This document shows, piece after piece, positions 10,819 through 22,722 of a stretch of 64,000 nt of DNA. This stretch comes from Megamerina dolium. Taxonomy: Eukaryota > Arthropoda > Insecta > Diptera > Megamerinidae. The notes beneath the pieces were generated by a model that worked only from the letters and a program-made list of their open reading frames with translations, was not told where the DNA came from and searched no databases. The stretch lies in assembly GCA_963854835.1 (NCBI GenBank), contig OY978525.1, forward strand, positions 76,733,628 to 76,797,627. The letters run 5' to 3'. A program made the translations under genes and the position numbers. Numbering within the stretch: position 1 is the stretch's first letter; the number at the start of each line of letters is the position of its first letter.

Positions 10819-13800
10819 CTGATGGTTTCTGGTGGTCTGGTGGTGTTTTCGCAAGGTAACGTGTCTAACTGCCTCAACTGGGTGGGGCTAGCGCAATCCT
10901 TGTTGAACTCATCGCAAGTCAACTCACTGGCTGTCATGTAGTTTGATCTGAGCGCTATGTGATGATACCTTTATTTGTTAATGAGGGGTAGTCATATAGC
11001 TTGCTCTGCTTACTATGTGACGGCGCTTTCATTATTATTAATGGGCAACGTCTTCCTGGCACCCGCTGGGAAGCGGCTGAAGTGAGTGGCGAAAATCTCC
11101 TCGGTTAGAGGTTGTGCGTTATGTTTGGGACCCGCCACATAAAAACCCCCCCAATGAAAAAAACAAATATGCCTCGGATAAGGACTACCGCTTTTGTTGA
11201 TGACCCCCGCAAACGAAAAAAGGACAATGATTTACGGATATGCACCTGGAATGTCCGGTCCCTTTATAGGGAGGGTGCCTCTATCCAGCTGGTTGATGTC
11301 CTCGAAAAATACAGAGCTGACATCACCGCTCTCCAGGAAATGCGATGGACAGGACAGAGCTGCTCCAAAAGAGCGTCCTGCGACATCTACTACAGTTGCC
11401 ATGCTGAAAGGCACGAATTAGGATGTGGATTTTTGGTCAGCAAGAGACTACGACATCTTGTCTCACAGTTCACGCCTGTGAACGAACGGCTGGCCACAAT
11501 CCGCATCAAGGCAAAATTTTTCAACATCAGCCTTATATGTGCCCACGCTCCGACGGATGAGAAGGACAATGTGACCAAGGAGAGCTTCTTTCAGCGCCTC
11601 GAAGAAGCTTATGACCGCTGCCCCCGCCACGATATCAAAATCGTGCTTGGCGACTTTAATGCCAGGGTGGGCAAGGAAGGTACCTTTGGTCCAACTGTCG
11701 GAAAATTCAGCCTCCACCAGAACACCTCCGATAACGGAATGAGGCTGATCGACTTCGCCGCAGCACGAAACATGGTAATTAGTGGTACCAGATTCCAGCA
11801 TCTCGACATCCACAAAGCGACATGGCTGTCTCCAGATCATCGTACAAGAAACCAAATTGATCATGTGGTGATTGACGGAAGGCATGCTTCCAGTGTGATG
11901 GACGTGAAATCGATCCGTGGTGCCAACATCGACTCGGATCACTACCTTGTTGCAGCTAAGGTGCGCACACGCTTATGTGTTGCAAATAACAAGAGAAGTC
12001 CCACACAGAGAAAGCTCGACGTCAGTAAGCTGCGATCACCAGAGACAGCATATGCATTTTCCACTCGACTATCGGATCTGCTTATGCAGAACACTCCCCA
12101 ACTTGATGATACATGCGCACGGTGGACACATATATCCCACTCCATGACTACTGCTGCCGAGGAGGTAATCGGTTACTACCGGCCTCTGAGGAATGAGTGG
12201 TATGATCAGGAGTGTCGCGACGCTACCGCAGAGAAAGACGCCGCCTACAGAAGAACCCTGCGTGCAGGCGCAACGCGAGCTGTTAAGGAGCGGTATAGAG
12301 AGAAAAGGAGTGCAGAGAGACGTCTTTTCAGGCGCAAGAAGAGGGAGTTGGAAAGACGTGAGTGTGAGGAGATAGAGATGTGTACCGACAAGAATGAGAC
12401 TCGAAAATTCTTCGAAAAGATCAAGCGCCTAAGTGGAGGTTTAAATCCCGGAGCCTCTTCTTGTCGTGATGGAAATGGGAATCTGGTTACAGATGTCCAG
12501 AGTGTACTGAGCCTATGGAGGGAACACTTCTCCACGTTACTGAATGGCGATGCTACGAACAATTCCGCCAGTGGAGGAGATTGCCCGATAACCCCAATTA
12601 CAGATGATGGTGTTGATGTTCCACCACCCGACTATGACGAGGTTGAAACGGCCATTTTAAGGCTGAAGAACAACAAAGCTGCAGGTGCTGATGGCCTGCC
12701 TGCCGAGTTGTTTAAGACCGGAGGCGATGAGCTGCTCACCCGCATGAACCAGCTCATAAGCAGAATATGGTCGGATGAAAGCATGCCCGATGATTGGAGG
12801 CTCAGTGTTCTCTGTCCTGTACATAAAAAAGGAGACCCCACAATTTGCGCCAACTACCGTGGAATAAGTCTCCTGAGCATCGCATACAAGGTTCTATCGA
12901 GCGTACTGTGTGAAAGGTTGAAGCCTATGCTCAGCAACCTGATTGGACCTTATCAGTGTGGCTTCAGACCTGGTAAATCCACCATCGATCAGATTTTCAC
13001 ACTGCGCCAAATCCTGGAGAAGACCCAAGAAAAACAGATCGACACACACCACCTATTTGTTGATTATAAAGCCGCTTTCGACAGTCCGGTAAGGGATTAC
13101 CTCTACGCAACAATGTCTGAGTTCGGTATTCCTGCAAAGCTCATTCGACTTTGTAGAATGACACTGCATAACTCTCGTTGTGCAGTGAAAATTGGGAAGG
13201 ACCTCTCCGCACCGTTTAATACCGAACGGGGTTTCAGACAAGGTGATTCGTTATCGTGCGACTTCTTCAATCTTATTATGGAGAAAATAATACGAGCTGC
13301 TGATCTACGACATAATGGCACTATCTTCAACAAAAGTGTCATGCTGTTAGCGTATGCCGACGATATTGACATAATCGGCATGAACACGCGAGCAGTCAGT
13401 GCAGCATTCTCAGAGTTGGAAAGAGAGTCGCGTCGGATGGGTCTCACGGTGAACGAGGGCAAGACGAAGTATCTAGTGTCAACAAACAAAGAGTCCCGGC
13501 GTCTTGGACAGCACGTCACTGTTGACAACTACGCTTTTGAAGTAGTAAGGGACTTTGTCTATCTTGGAACCAGCATTAACAGCAGTAATGACGTCAGCTT
13601 GGAGATCATGCGTAGGATAACTCTTGCTAACAGGTGTTACTTTGGGCTGAGTAAGCAATTGAAAAGTCGAGCCCTCTCTCAAAGAACGAAAACTACACTC
13701 TACAAGTCTCTCATCATGCCTGTCCTAACATATGGCGCTGAAGCCTGGACAATTTCCATCTCTGATGAGCGAATGCTTGGAGTTTTCGAGAGAAAGGTCC

Positions 13801-14178
13801 TACGCAGGATCTTTGGACCTATTTGCGTTGGTGGCGAGTACCGAATAAGGTACAACCATGAGCTGTACGAGCTATATGCTGATATTGACATAGTAAAGCG
13901 CATCAAAATCCAGCGGCTGCGCTGGCTAGGTCATGTCGAGCGAATGGAAGAACACGCTCCAGCTAAGAAGGTGTTATATTCGGAACCCGCTGGAGGACGA
14001 CGCAGAAGAGGAAGACCAAACCTCCGGTGGAAAGACCAAGTACTGGAGAACCTGACGGCGCTTGGAATTTCTAACTGGCGCCAGCTAGCGAAGAACAGAG
14101 ATGGCTGGCGAAGCATGTTATTTTCGGCCTAAATCGATATTCGGTTGTTATGGCCACATAAGTAAGTAAGTAAGTAAG
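10819..14178 (+). mobile_element. RTE-clade LINE, copy B, full length with 12-bp TSD
   Basis: Flanked by the 12-bp direct repeat TTCTGGCCTGGC (10807-10818 and 14179-14190). It has a leader of about 300 bp, a single long ORF, a very short 3' untranslated region and a (TAAG)n tail. This is a complete RTE layout of about 3.36 kb. It sits inside the piggyBac-like element. A clean TSD and an open ORF point to a fairly recent insertion. Confidence 0.92.
11121..14132 (+). CDS. RTE endonuclease-reverse transcriptase, uninterrupted
   Basis: One open frame of about 1003 codons from the ATG at 11121. The frame is also open 9 bases upstream, but only to a TTG. The apurinic-type endonuclease comes first: ICTWNVRSL, ITALQEMRWTGQ, LGDFNARVG and SDHYLVAAK. 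A linker rich in Arg/Glu and likely coiled follows, then RT: ANYRGISLLS, GFRPGKSTIDQ, VDYKAAFDS, GFRQGDSLSCDFF and the catalytic LAYADDIDIIG. The C-terminus carries the RTE-type RRRRGRPNLRWKDQV and GISNWRQLA segments. All main catalytic motifs are present and there is no stop, so it could be functional. Copy A (2258-4653) is a damaged relative. Confidence 0.93.
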   Translation: MFGTRHIKTPPMKKTNMPRIRTTAFVDDPRKRKKDNDLRICTWNVRSLYREGASIQLVDVLEKYRADITALQEMRWTGQSCSKRASCDIYYSCHAERHELGCGFLVSKRLRHLVSQFTPVNERLATIRIKAKFFNISLICAHAPTDEKDNVTKESFFQRLEEAYDRCPRHDIKIVLGDFNARVGKEGTFGPTVGKFSLHQNTSDNGMRLIDFAAARNMVISGTRFQHLDIHKATWLSPDHRTRNQIDHVVIDGRHASSVMDVKSIRGANIDSDHYLVAAKVRTRLCVANNKRSPTQRKLDVSKLRSPETAYAFSTRLSDLLMQNTPQLDDTCARWTHISHSMTTAAEEVIGYYRPLRNEWYDQECRDATAEKDAAYRRTLRAGATRAVKERYREKRSAERRLFRRKKRELERRECEEIEMCTDKNETRKFFEKIKRLSGGLNPGASSCRDGNGNLVTDVQSVLSLWREHFSTLLNGDATNNSASGGDCPITPITDDGVDVPPPDYDEVETAILRLKNNKAAGADGLPAELFKTGGDELLTRMNQLISRIWSDESMPDDWRLSVLCPVHKKGDPTICANYRGISLLSIAYKVLSSVLCERLKPMLSNLIGPYQCGFRPGKSTIDQIFTLRQILEKTQEKQIDTHHLFVDYKAAFDSPVRDYLYATMSEFGIPAKLIRLCRMTLHNSRCAVKIGKDLSAPFNTERGFRQGDSLSCDFFNLIMEKIIRAADLRHNGTIFNKSVMLLAYADDIDIIGMNTRAVSAAFSELERESRRMGLTVNEGKTKYLVSTNKESRRLGQHVTVDNYAFEVVRDFVYLGTSINSSNDVSLEIMRRITLANRCYFGLSKQLKSRALSQRTKTTLYKSLIMPVLTYGAEAWTISISDERMLGVFERKVLRRIFGPICVGGEYRIRYNHELYELYADIDIVKRIKIQRLRWLGHVERMEEHAPAKKVLYSEPAGGRRRRGRPNLRWKDQVLENLTALGISNWRQLAKNRDGWRSMLFSA

Positions 14179-15744
14179 TTCTGGCCTGGCATAATTATAT
14201 TTTTCATCCAATCATAAAACTGGAGGGTCATTGTATGGAAAAACAAATACAAAATAAGCTAAAAGAAGACCCAAGTCGATCGGATGATTTGTTATCAAGT
14301 TACAGCTGCAGCAAATTTGAAAAATTTAATTTTAGAAAAAACGCGTTTAAAGGTAAAAGTGTTGATTTCATTGTTCATTGCAGCTGTTCTGTAGAACAAC
14401 TCAGAATCTATTTGAGATTTTCACTTGAAATTTTAATATGTTATTTTTAAAGGTATAAATTATCAAAAAATGCAAAAACAAAAAAAAAACGAAATTTTCA
14501 AAATTTCAAACTAGTTGTGCCCCTTAAATTCTGTCTGCTTTGAGGTAGTTTGTATGAAGTTAGAAGTAGTTCATACACATGGTATGGCTGGAGAACGGAG
14601 AGTTAATTAGTATAAAGCACAGCTTTGGCGATGCCTCTCATGGTAGAGAGAGAGAGCAGTTTTATTGTCGACTTTTTCTAGTGTTCTAATAGCCAAAAGT
14701 TCCTTTTGTTTAATAAATATCGGACATTTCTTATCGAATGCGTTATGGCCACTACTGGAAATGTTGTGATAATTGCAATTAACACACAATTTAGTGTTTT
14801 TGTATACTTCATTAAGTGATGAATCAATATGGCTTTCATTAGCGCAGTTTGGACAAATTCGAACGCTTTTGCAGAATTTAGCTATGTGATTGAATTGAAG
14901 ACAATTGCTGCATCTTATTGGTAACGGAAGATACGTGCGGATATGAACTTTTTCATACCCAATGTTCATGGTTTCTGGCAGATTGGTAGTTGAGAAATTT
15001 AGTATTATTAGTCCAGTTTCTTTTAGTATTGTTCCTTCCTTTTTCATTATTTTTTTCACATCACGTACGTTATGAAGTTTCATCTCTTCCCATATAATAT
15101 CTTCCGGTATGTCCCTGAGATCATTGGAATATATAACCCCCTTTGAGGTATTTAATGTATTATGCTCAGAGATCTCGACTTCTATTGATGGAGCGAGTTG
15201 CGTAAGTGTAATAAGCCTTTATGCTTGAGAAAGGTTTTTAGTTTAAATTAGTATTGTTCCATTTCTAAGCTTTTTGCATGAGTTTACTTCACCTTCACAA
15301 ATGCTGTCTATTACTTTTTAATAAGAAAATTAGCTACGTTTGCAAGTGTATCGTTGCTTTGTTTTCTCACCATTACAAGGTACTTAGGCCCAGGGGAAAT
15401 AATTTTTAGTTTTTTTGTTTTGTCAAATGCTATAAGTTGTCCACTACTATTACCACGATCAGGTGGGTCCTTCATCTTATTGTTGTAGTAATTAATGGCG
15501 CAAGATAACAATTTATCAAAAAGAAACGCTCGTCAATCACTTTCGATGAAATTCCGCTTGATATTGTAATTAATCGAACCACATATGTATAAAAAATTGC
15601 TCGCTGGTCAGACAATTTAAATTCGCACTAATAATTAGCAATTAAATATTTAAATATCACAAAAATCAAATTGAAAAGAAAATTAAAGCAAAATATTTCA
15701 ATTCGATGAAGTAATATTAATTAATTCATTAATTCCAACAATTT

Positions 15745-16569
15745 GGATTTTTGGGGATTAATGATTTTCCTGGCCGCCAGAAACGGTTAAGAAAATCCAC
15801 AAAATGGTATTGGATGATTGCCGGCTGAAGGTGAAGGCGTGAGCTAGGTAAAATTACAGGAATTTCAAAAAGTGTTATACATCGTATATTGACCGAAAAT
15901 TTGGAGATGAAAAAGCTGTGTGCAAGATGGGTGCCGCGTTTGCTCACAATAGAACAAAAACGTCGTCGTGAAGATGTTGCTATATAGTGTTTGACGATGT
16001 TTCACAGTAATGAAACCGAGCTTTTGCGTCGATTCATAACCATGGAAAAGACATGGGTCCACCACTTCACACCTGAAACAAAGGAGCAGTTAAAACAGTG
16101 GACTGAAAAGGGAGATCGTGAAGAAGGCGAAGACAGTTCCATCTGCAGGCAAGGTTATGGCGTCTGTTTTTTAGGATTCACGTATTATGCTAATTCGTTG
16201 CAGTGTTTAAGCATTGAAATTAAAGAACAATGGCTGCATTTTGCGAAAAAGAAAGTGTTGTTTCATAAAGACAATGCACCAGTTCACACATTCGCTATTG
16301 CGATGGTCAATATTAATGAATTAAATCTCGAATTGCTTCAGCACGCACTTTATTCGCCAGATTTAGTTCCTTCGGTTTACTTTCTATTTCCAATTTTGAA
16401 AAAATGGCTTGGTGGTAGAAGTTTTGCAAACAATGAAGAGGTGGAGTCTGCGGTACATGGCTATTTTAATGAGCTAGACAGTTCATACTATAAACAGGGT
16501 ATCGAAGCTATAGAATATAGTTGGGAAAAGTGCATAGAGCTAAAAGGAGATTATATTGAGAAATAAGGA
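15745..16569 (+). pseudogene. Mariner transposase relic (irritans-like)
   Basis: The coding sense runs from about 15850 (ISKSVIHRILTENLEMKKLCARWVP split by stops) into an open stretch at 15991-16566 ending in GDYIEK. The first catalytic block, normally M-D-E-T-W, reads MEKTW, so the Asp is Glu. The second block, LFHKDNAPVHT, keeps its Asp. The third, YSPDLVPSVYF, has Val in place of the Asp. Two of the three catalytic residues are therefore lost. No TIRs were found. The similarity to irritans-group mariners is from motif recall. Confidence 0.8.
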
Positions 16570-16586
16570 AAATTTTAGTGCATTGT

Positions 16587-16660
16587 TTCAGCGGGAAGCG
16601 AGTGAATGCCGATGGGCTTGCTCAATCTGGCATACTTGCCTACAAGTCGTGGTGGCGGTA
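16587..16660 (-). mobile_element. BEL-type LTR end fragment
   Basis: TGTTTCAGCGGGAAGCGAGTG and the bases after it match the first 60-75 bp (plus-strand view) of the LTRs at 53162 and 58265, then diverge. It abuts the stop of the mariner relic. I cannot place its other end. Confidence 0.5.
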
Positions 16661-18240
16661 TAGATGGTGATGATTGTGATGTTGCTGTGGTTTGTGCCGG
16701 TGTACATATAAAACGGAAAAAGTTAATAAATTTCGAAATAGGAGGCTATTAAATATAGGACAGCTGACTTGATCGAGACTCGGTTTATTACTTGGGGGAG
16801 CTAGGTTTAAACTTCAGTGGGAAAAAAAGGTGAGGAGTAGGAGAAGATAAGAGATAAGATAAGATAAGATAAGATAAGATAAGAATGGTCGGTCATCACT
16901 AAAAAGAAAAAAAAAGTCCAATACTTATATTACATAATTATAATTATCGGAAGTAATTAATAAAGAAGCAAGAAAAAAGTAAAAAAAAAATAAATACAAA
17001 GCAAGAAATATGTGTAAAATCTACCGATTGAGCGGACTAATTGAAAAGTCTTGCAATCAGCAACAAAACCAACATTTTGGCACCATTATTGCATGGCAGG
17101 CAGTTCTAATAAGAGAATGCATTGGCGCTTAAATAATGATATGGAGAAATTGATTTATATACGCCGTCATTACCCGATGTAGTTTCGATTTAATCTTCGC
17201 TCAGTGATAGTACTCCGAGTGGTTATCGCGGCATAATCATTTTTGTGTATTAGCATTCACATATGCAATTCTATCCAGGAAGAAAAGGGAAACGGAAGAG
17301 AGGGTGAATATCTTTGTACATGCGTGATTTAAAAATATTGTATAATAAAAGAAAAAAAAACAATCTGTTAAAATTTAAGTAAACGAAGAAAAAAACAACA
17401 AATTAAGAGTTTCTACAATTTGCATAATGTGTTAGTACCTATCTAGAAATAAGAAAATGAAAATGAAACCTAAATGTGAGAAGAGAGAGAATAATAAGCT
17501 ATAAACGATTCTTCAAAAACGCCAAAGTATAAGGAAAAGCAAGAGAGTGATTTTTTCCCTTTTGTTTTTGCAATAAATAGTAATTTTCTTTTCATATTCA
17601 TTTCTCATCAGCCTGATATAAGTAGTAGTTACAACAACCACTTTGGAGCCCTTCACATGAGGTGTGGCCCAATGTAAAGTGAGTAACATTAACGTGATCG
17701 TCATTATTATTGTTGCAAATTTTTTTTATAAAATCTCTCGCAAGAAAAGGAAAGAGAGAGAACAAGGGAAAAAAGAAAGAAGAAAAAAAAAAACTATCTA
17801 TTTCAATTGCGGAAGTATTTCAATATTACTCAATTATTTCAATATTTCAGAGAGGAATTAGAACATTTAAAGTGTATATGGGCAATGGATATCTAGTTAT
17901 TAACCTCCATTTGTTTCATTCCTATATACCTATATACATTATATACTTAACATCAGTCATTACATTGACTTGATCATTTATCCTTAATTGTTAGTATTTT
18001 ATTTTTCTTACATTTTCGAATTAATTTTATATATATCTGAATACATATTGCATAGGTTGTATAATCTATTATTTTTGCTATATTACAGCTACAGAAAACA
18101 TATTCAAATTGAGTTTCTGAAATTCCTATGAAAAATAACATGTTTTATTGAAGGGCTAAAATCGGCCTGAAACCTAAAGGATGGTGAATTTATTTGTAAA
18201 AGGACCCCGAGCATGTTTCGATCATTTATGGTCTATCGCC
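16661..18240. other. AT-rich non-coding stretch
   Basis: Very A-rich DNA with purine runs (AGAGAGAG, A9-A10 runs). Apart from the AGATA microsatellite near 16.85 kb I see no convincing ORF or terminal repeat. Parts of it could be decayed LTR sequence related to the BEL family at 53 kb, but this is not provable by eye. Confidence 0.4.
16845..16883. repeat. (AGATA)n microsatellite
   Basis: About seven tandem copies of the pentamer AGATA/GATAA. Confidence 0.9.
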
Positions 18241-18257
18241 TACATTTACTGTGTGCA

Positions 18258-18402
<145 letters not shown>

Positions 18403-19014
18403 GGTTTTCCATTAGGGACATAACAATTTCGTATCTTTATATGAACGCACTCTTAAACCTTTTTAATCAACTGTCAATGTCAAAACGTTAATCAAAGTCA
18501 ACATTTTCATAATGGTAAAGTTCACGCACGAGCCACGTTTGGAAATTATTAAAAATTACTACCGAAATTCTGAGTCGGTGGTCGCAACTTTAAGAGCGGA
18601 AAATCATCTTCAACGATGAAGCTTATTTCTGGCCCAATGGCTGTGTCAATAAGCAAAATATGCGTTATTGGTCAGCAACAAACCCATAAGTGCTTCTTGA
18701 GACACCGTTGCATCCGCAAAAAGTTACTGTTTGGTGCGGTTTTCATGAAGAAGGTGTGATTGGGCCGTATTTTTTCGTGGTTGAAAACGACTGTCATGTT
18801 ACCGTCAATGGAGAGCGCTATCGTGCTATGTTGGAAGATTATTTGTGGCCAGAATTGGATGAATTTGACATCAGCGATATGTGGTTTCAACAAGACGGTG
18901 CCACTAGCCACACAGCACACGTCACAATCGATTTATTGCAAGGCAAATTCGGTGAACGTGTTATCTCGAGAAATGGTCCGGTCGAATGCTCGCCTCGTTT
19001 ATGCGATCTAATAC

Positions 19015-19661
19015 TGTTTAATTCTTAAACATATATTTAGTCTGTAAGAATTTATGAAATATATGTATGTGTATATAAAAGTTCATCATATTGCACAATC
19101 ATTATATTGTATTGCATATTTGTAACCTTGACAGCATATGACCGCGAGTAAACTCTATATACAGTTTATAAAATCATAAATGCAGTGTCATCATTATATG
19201 ACCGCTAATGAACCAAAAAACAACAGCGTTTGCTGTTGTTACGTATAATGGTCAATATGCTTTGCCTAAATATGCTGTCAAGGCATTAATTGTATATTGT
19301 TATATTTTAAATCAATTATATGTACATGCAATATTTAAGGCAAATTATGTAAAAATGCATATTAACACATATTTGCATTAATTGTAATTTCTTATGTTAA
19401 ATCAATATATGTATAGGCAATATTTTGTAATAAATAGAGAAATCGACTACAGGTCGATGTTCAATTGATCACGAATAATTAGTTCGTCTAGTTGTTTTTA
19501 ATCACACACGCAATCCAGGTTCAAGTGCCTGTGTTTGCATTCTCTTTTTTTTGTTGCCATAAGTAATCCAGGTTCAAGTGCCTGTGTTTACTTTTTGGCA
19601 TAGTTACGAAGTCTAGAGCATTCCAGGCGAATCGCTTGTGTTTGCATCGCTAGACGTAACA
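19015..19661 (+). repeat. BEL1 5' LTR
   Basis: 647 bp, TG...CA ends, nearly identical to 23172-23818. It contains AT-rich promoter-like sequence and imperfect repeats of the AATCCAGGTTCAAGTGCCTG type near 19510-19590. Confidence 0.95.
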
Positions 19662-19664
19662 TTT

Positions 19665-19682
19665 TGGTGACCCCGACGTGAT
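19665..19682 (+). other. BEL1 primer-binding site
   Basis: TGGTGACCCCGACGTGAT lies 3 bp inside the 5' LTR. TGG is the complement of a tRNA 3' CCA end. I have not assigned the primer tRNA. Confidence 0.75.
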
Positions 19683-19718
19683 TAAAAACAACTAGAAAAC
19701 AAGATCAATAGAATCCTG

Positions 19719-19931
19719 CAACAAGGCTACCTAAAGCTAAGTATCACGTCTGGAATAGGATCTAGCACAAGGCTAGTACCAACAGGCACCAACAAGGCTA
19801 CCTAAAGCTAAGTATCAAGTCTGGAATCGGATCTAGCACAAGGCTAGTACCAACAGGCACCAACAAGGCTACCTAAAGCTAAGTATCAAGTCTGGAATCG
19901 GATCTAGCACAAGGCTAGCACCAACAGTCAT
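19719..19931 (+). repeat. Three tandem 71-bp repeats in the BEL1 leader
   Basis: Copies start at 19719, 19790 and 19861, each opening CAACAAGGCTACCTAAAGC, with only a few base differences. They lie in the untranslated leader, between the primer site and the first ORF. A role in packaging or expression is possible but unproven. Confidence 0.93.
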
Positions 19932-20108
19932 TCAACACATTCATCGACCGGTAACCAGCAGACGACATCAAGGTCATCATCAGCCGGTAATCAACAGAAG
20001 CCCCAAGGCACATTTTTACTACAATCCAATAGGTGACACACATCTACTGGATATCCAGAAAAAAGGGTAACAGCAATCCTTAACCTCCAACTACCAATAC
20101 TAACACAA

Positions 20109-22722
20109 GTGAGCGATACATCTCAAAAAATGGCAACTTCCAAAAAGGACTCGGATATGACTGTTTTTGGGAATCAAGCAAATATCAGTTATACTGATGT
20201 CGCACTGGACGAGGTAGTAGAACGGCTATGGAGAATGGATGAAGTAGAACCAAAGAAAAAGGGACTATCACCAGCAGAACTCCGTTGCGAGGCGCATTTC
20301 GCTCAGAATGCTTGCACCAATGACGAAGGTCGTTTTGTCGTCAAACTACCATTCCTGGAAGACACATCAGCCTTGGGATCATCTCGAGAATTAGCCTACA
20401 ACAGATTTTTAAGTCTGGAACGGCGGCTACTCAAAAATGACACAGTGCGGAAGCAATATGTCCAATTTATGGAAGAATACGAGCGCTTGGGACACATGGA
20501 AGAAGTAAATCTCGATTCCGTATTGGCTCCTAGTTATTTCATTCCTCATCATTGTGTTCTTAAACCATACAGCACTACGACCAAACTTCGAGTGGTATTT
20601 GCGCCTCGGCCAAAATCACGTCTGGTTATTCATTGAATGATTTGATGTACATAGGTCCAACAATTCAAGGTGAATTATTCTCCATACTCCTTCGTTTTCG
20701 TTTGCCACGCTTTGTTTTTACAACTGACATTGAGAAAATGTACCGTCAAATTCTTATTCATCTAGAAGATCAGCGGTATCAAATTATCATGTGGAGAAAT
20801 CGTCCAACAGCACCTATAGGCTATTACCAACTCAACACGGTTATCTATGGGACACGAGCAGCACCATATCTCGCAACAAAATGCCTACAACGTATCGCAG
20901 TAGAAAATGCTAATGATTTTCCATTAGGAGCTCAAATTCTGCAGCACAACTTCTACGTTGATGATGGACTAGGAGGCTCTGACAGTTTGGTAACAGCCAT
21001 CACAGCACAACAGCAACTCATACACATTCTAAAAAAGCATGGTTTTAATTTACGCAAATGGTGTGCCAATCATCCACAACTACTACAGAACATTCCTCGA
21101 GACGACCAAGAAGTAAACTTAGACTTCACCAATACCAACAATGATTCAATTAAAACATTAGGATTGTTATGGCTGCCGAAGTCTGACAACTTTTGTTTTA
21201 AAGTGAAATTAGATCCAATAAAGGTAGTCACAAAACGATCTATCACTTCAGACTTAGTCAGACTCTTCGACCCTTTAGGAATTGTTGCACCAGTCATAGT
21301 TACAGCCAAGATTTTTTCCAAGAACTTTGGCAATTAAAAATCAGTTGGGATGACGCCTTACCAACTGAACTACACACAAGATGGGTACAATTCTGCAGCA
21401 GCCTAAATGAATTGGATGATCTGAAATTTTCGCGGCACATTTTCAAGGGAGATATCCCGAAGTCAATTCAACTTCACACGTTCTCTGATGCTTCAGAAAA
21501 GGCATATGGTGCTTCGGTCTACATCAGATCAGTACTAAATGACGGGCTAGTAATTGTAAGACTGTTGTGTGCAAAGTCACGAGTAGCACCGTTAAAGCGA
21601 CAAACTCTTCCTCGTCTTGAACTCTGTGCCGCAGTATTAGGTGCCCAACTAGCCGCAAGGGTCAAAACAGACCTAAAATTAGATGCAGCTACGTACTTCT
21701 GGACTGACTCACAGATCGTATTGGCGTGGATAAATTCACCTTCATCATCGTTTCAAACGTTTGTAGCAAATCGTGTATCTGTCATCCAGGAGAAATCCAT
21801 CGCAGGACAGTGGCGTCATGTAAGCTCACAACATAACCCTGCTGATGTGTTATCACGAGGATTATCACCAAAAAGGCTAGCAGCCTGTAACTTATGGTTT
21901 TACGGTCCACTATTTCTGCATAGTCAAGAAGACTCTTGGCCACAGCCATATTCGAAGTCATTGTCAATGCGCAAAGACAACTTCATCATGGAACATAAGG
22001 CGACATCAACTCCCGTAACAACCACTGAACATGACAAAGGAAGCGTAATTTTCAACATTCGACATAATGGCTCATTTAAAACGTTGCAACGAATCACAAG
22101 TTACATATTTAGATTCACCAACAATGCCAGAAGAGTTACGACCCAGTCAGAGAGTACCTTAACGGTAGACGAATTAGAAAACTCTCTTATCGTAATTATT
22201 CGAACAATGCAGCAGTCAGACTTTGAGGAAGATCTCAAACACCTCAAGAAACACAATTCCGTTAGTAAAAACAGCTCTATCGGCAACCTTTCCCCATTTT
22301 TGGACACGAATGACATTATTAGAGTTGGAGGACGATTACAATCTTCCGAGCTTACATACGATGCCAAACACCCAATGCTAACTCCTTACAATGACCCCAT
22401 CACCAAGTTATTGATGCAGATGATCCATAAACAAAACTATCATTCCGGAGCCCAAGCTTTATTAGCTTACACAAGACAGAAATTTTGGCCAATAAAAGGA
22501 AAATCCATGGCACGCTCAATTGTTCAAAATTGTGTGAGATGTACCAAGGCCAGGCCAAAACTATTGGGTCAAATTATGGGCAACCTCCCGTCAACAAGAG
22601 TTACCCCAGCAAGACATTCGTCAATTCTGGCGTTGACTTCTGTGGACCAATCGAAACAGATGATAAGAACATCGAGAGTGAAAGGCAGTCCCAGACTTCT
22701 CTCATCGTCAGCATTCCTTTAA
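20109..22722 (+). pseudogene. BEL1 pol: linker, RT, RNase H, partial integrase
   Basis: The first frame, 20109-20636, has a short novel N-terminus fused to the BEL segment between protease and RT (LSPAELRCEAHFAQN, RFVVKLPF). A one-base loss near 20600, inside the VF-AS block, shifts the frame. RT continues at 20633-21337 with FVFTTDIEKMYRQI, VIYGTRAAPYLA and the catalytic NFYVDDGLGG. A second frameshift lies near 21305. RNase H follows at 21412 onward (HTFSDASEKAYG, LPRLELCAA, FWTDSQIVLAW). The integrase zinc finger ends CVRCTKARPK near 22550. A third frameshift lies near 22620 and integrase stops soon after GVDFCGP. Gag and protease are absent. Confidence 0.9.

Larger units (their letters stand above)
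10433..14523. mobile_element. piggyBac-like non-autonomous element (TTAA TSD), interrupted by RTE
   Basis: The ends are GGGGCACAACTAGTTT at 10433 and its complement AAACTAGTTGTGCCCC ending at 14523. Both are flanked directly by TTAA (10429-10432 and 14524-14527), the target duplication diagnostic of the piggyBac superfamily. Without the inserted RTE and its TSD, the element is about 719 bp. It has no transposase-like ORF, so it would need a transposase in trans. The superfamily is inferred from TTAA and the G-rich terminal bases, not from a transposase. Confidence 0.8.
10176..15511 (-). pseudogene. I-clade LINE ORF1 (gag-like), split by a piggyBac-like insertion
   Basis: The first part runs from about 15511 to 14528 and the second from 10428 to about 10176. 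The coding sense continues across the TTAA insertion site. The first part has zinc-binding motifs: CSNCLQFNHIAKFC is a clean CX2CX4HX4C knuckle, followed by CPNC...CVNC and CP clusters. These are the nucleic-acid-binding knuckles of I-factor-type ORF1. The second part is Ser/Thr/Lys-rich, as expected of an ORF1 C-terminus. Frameshifts break it near 15100-15300 and 14600. Confidence 0.75.
5756..15740 (-). mobile_element. I-clade LINE, multiply interrupted
   Basis: Minus-strand LINE with two ORFs in the I-factor order: ORF1 with CCHC zinc knuckles, then ORF2 with endonuclease, RT and RNase H. The 5' end lies near 15.5-15.7 kb and the 3' end near 5.76 kb; both limits are approximate. An IS630-type fragment (9681-10175) and a TTAA-flanked piggyBac-like element (10433-14523) were inserted later, so the LINE's own sequence is about 5.4 kb. 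That is a normal length for this clade. All frames are decayed. Confidence 0.85.

Noticed and set aside
16661..18240. Host exon or promoter
   Set aside because: No frame longer than chance, no splice-like structure and only A-rich low-complexity sequence.
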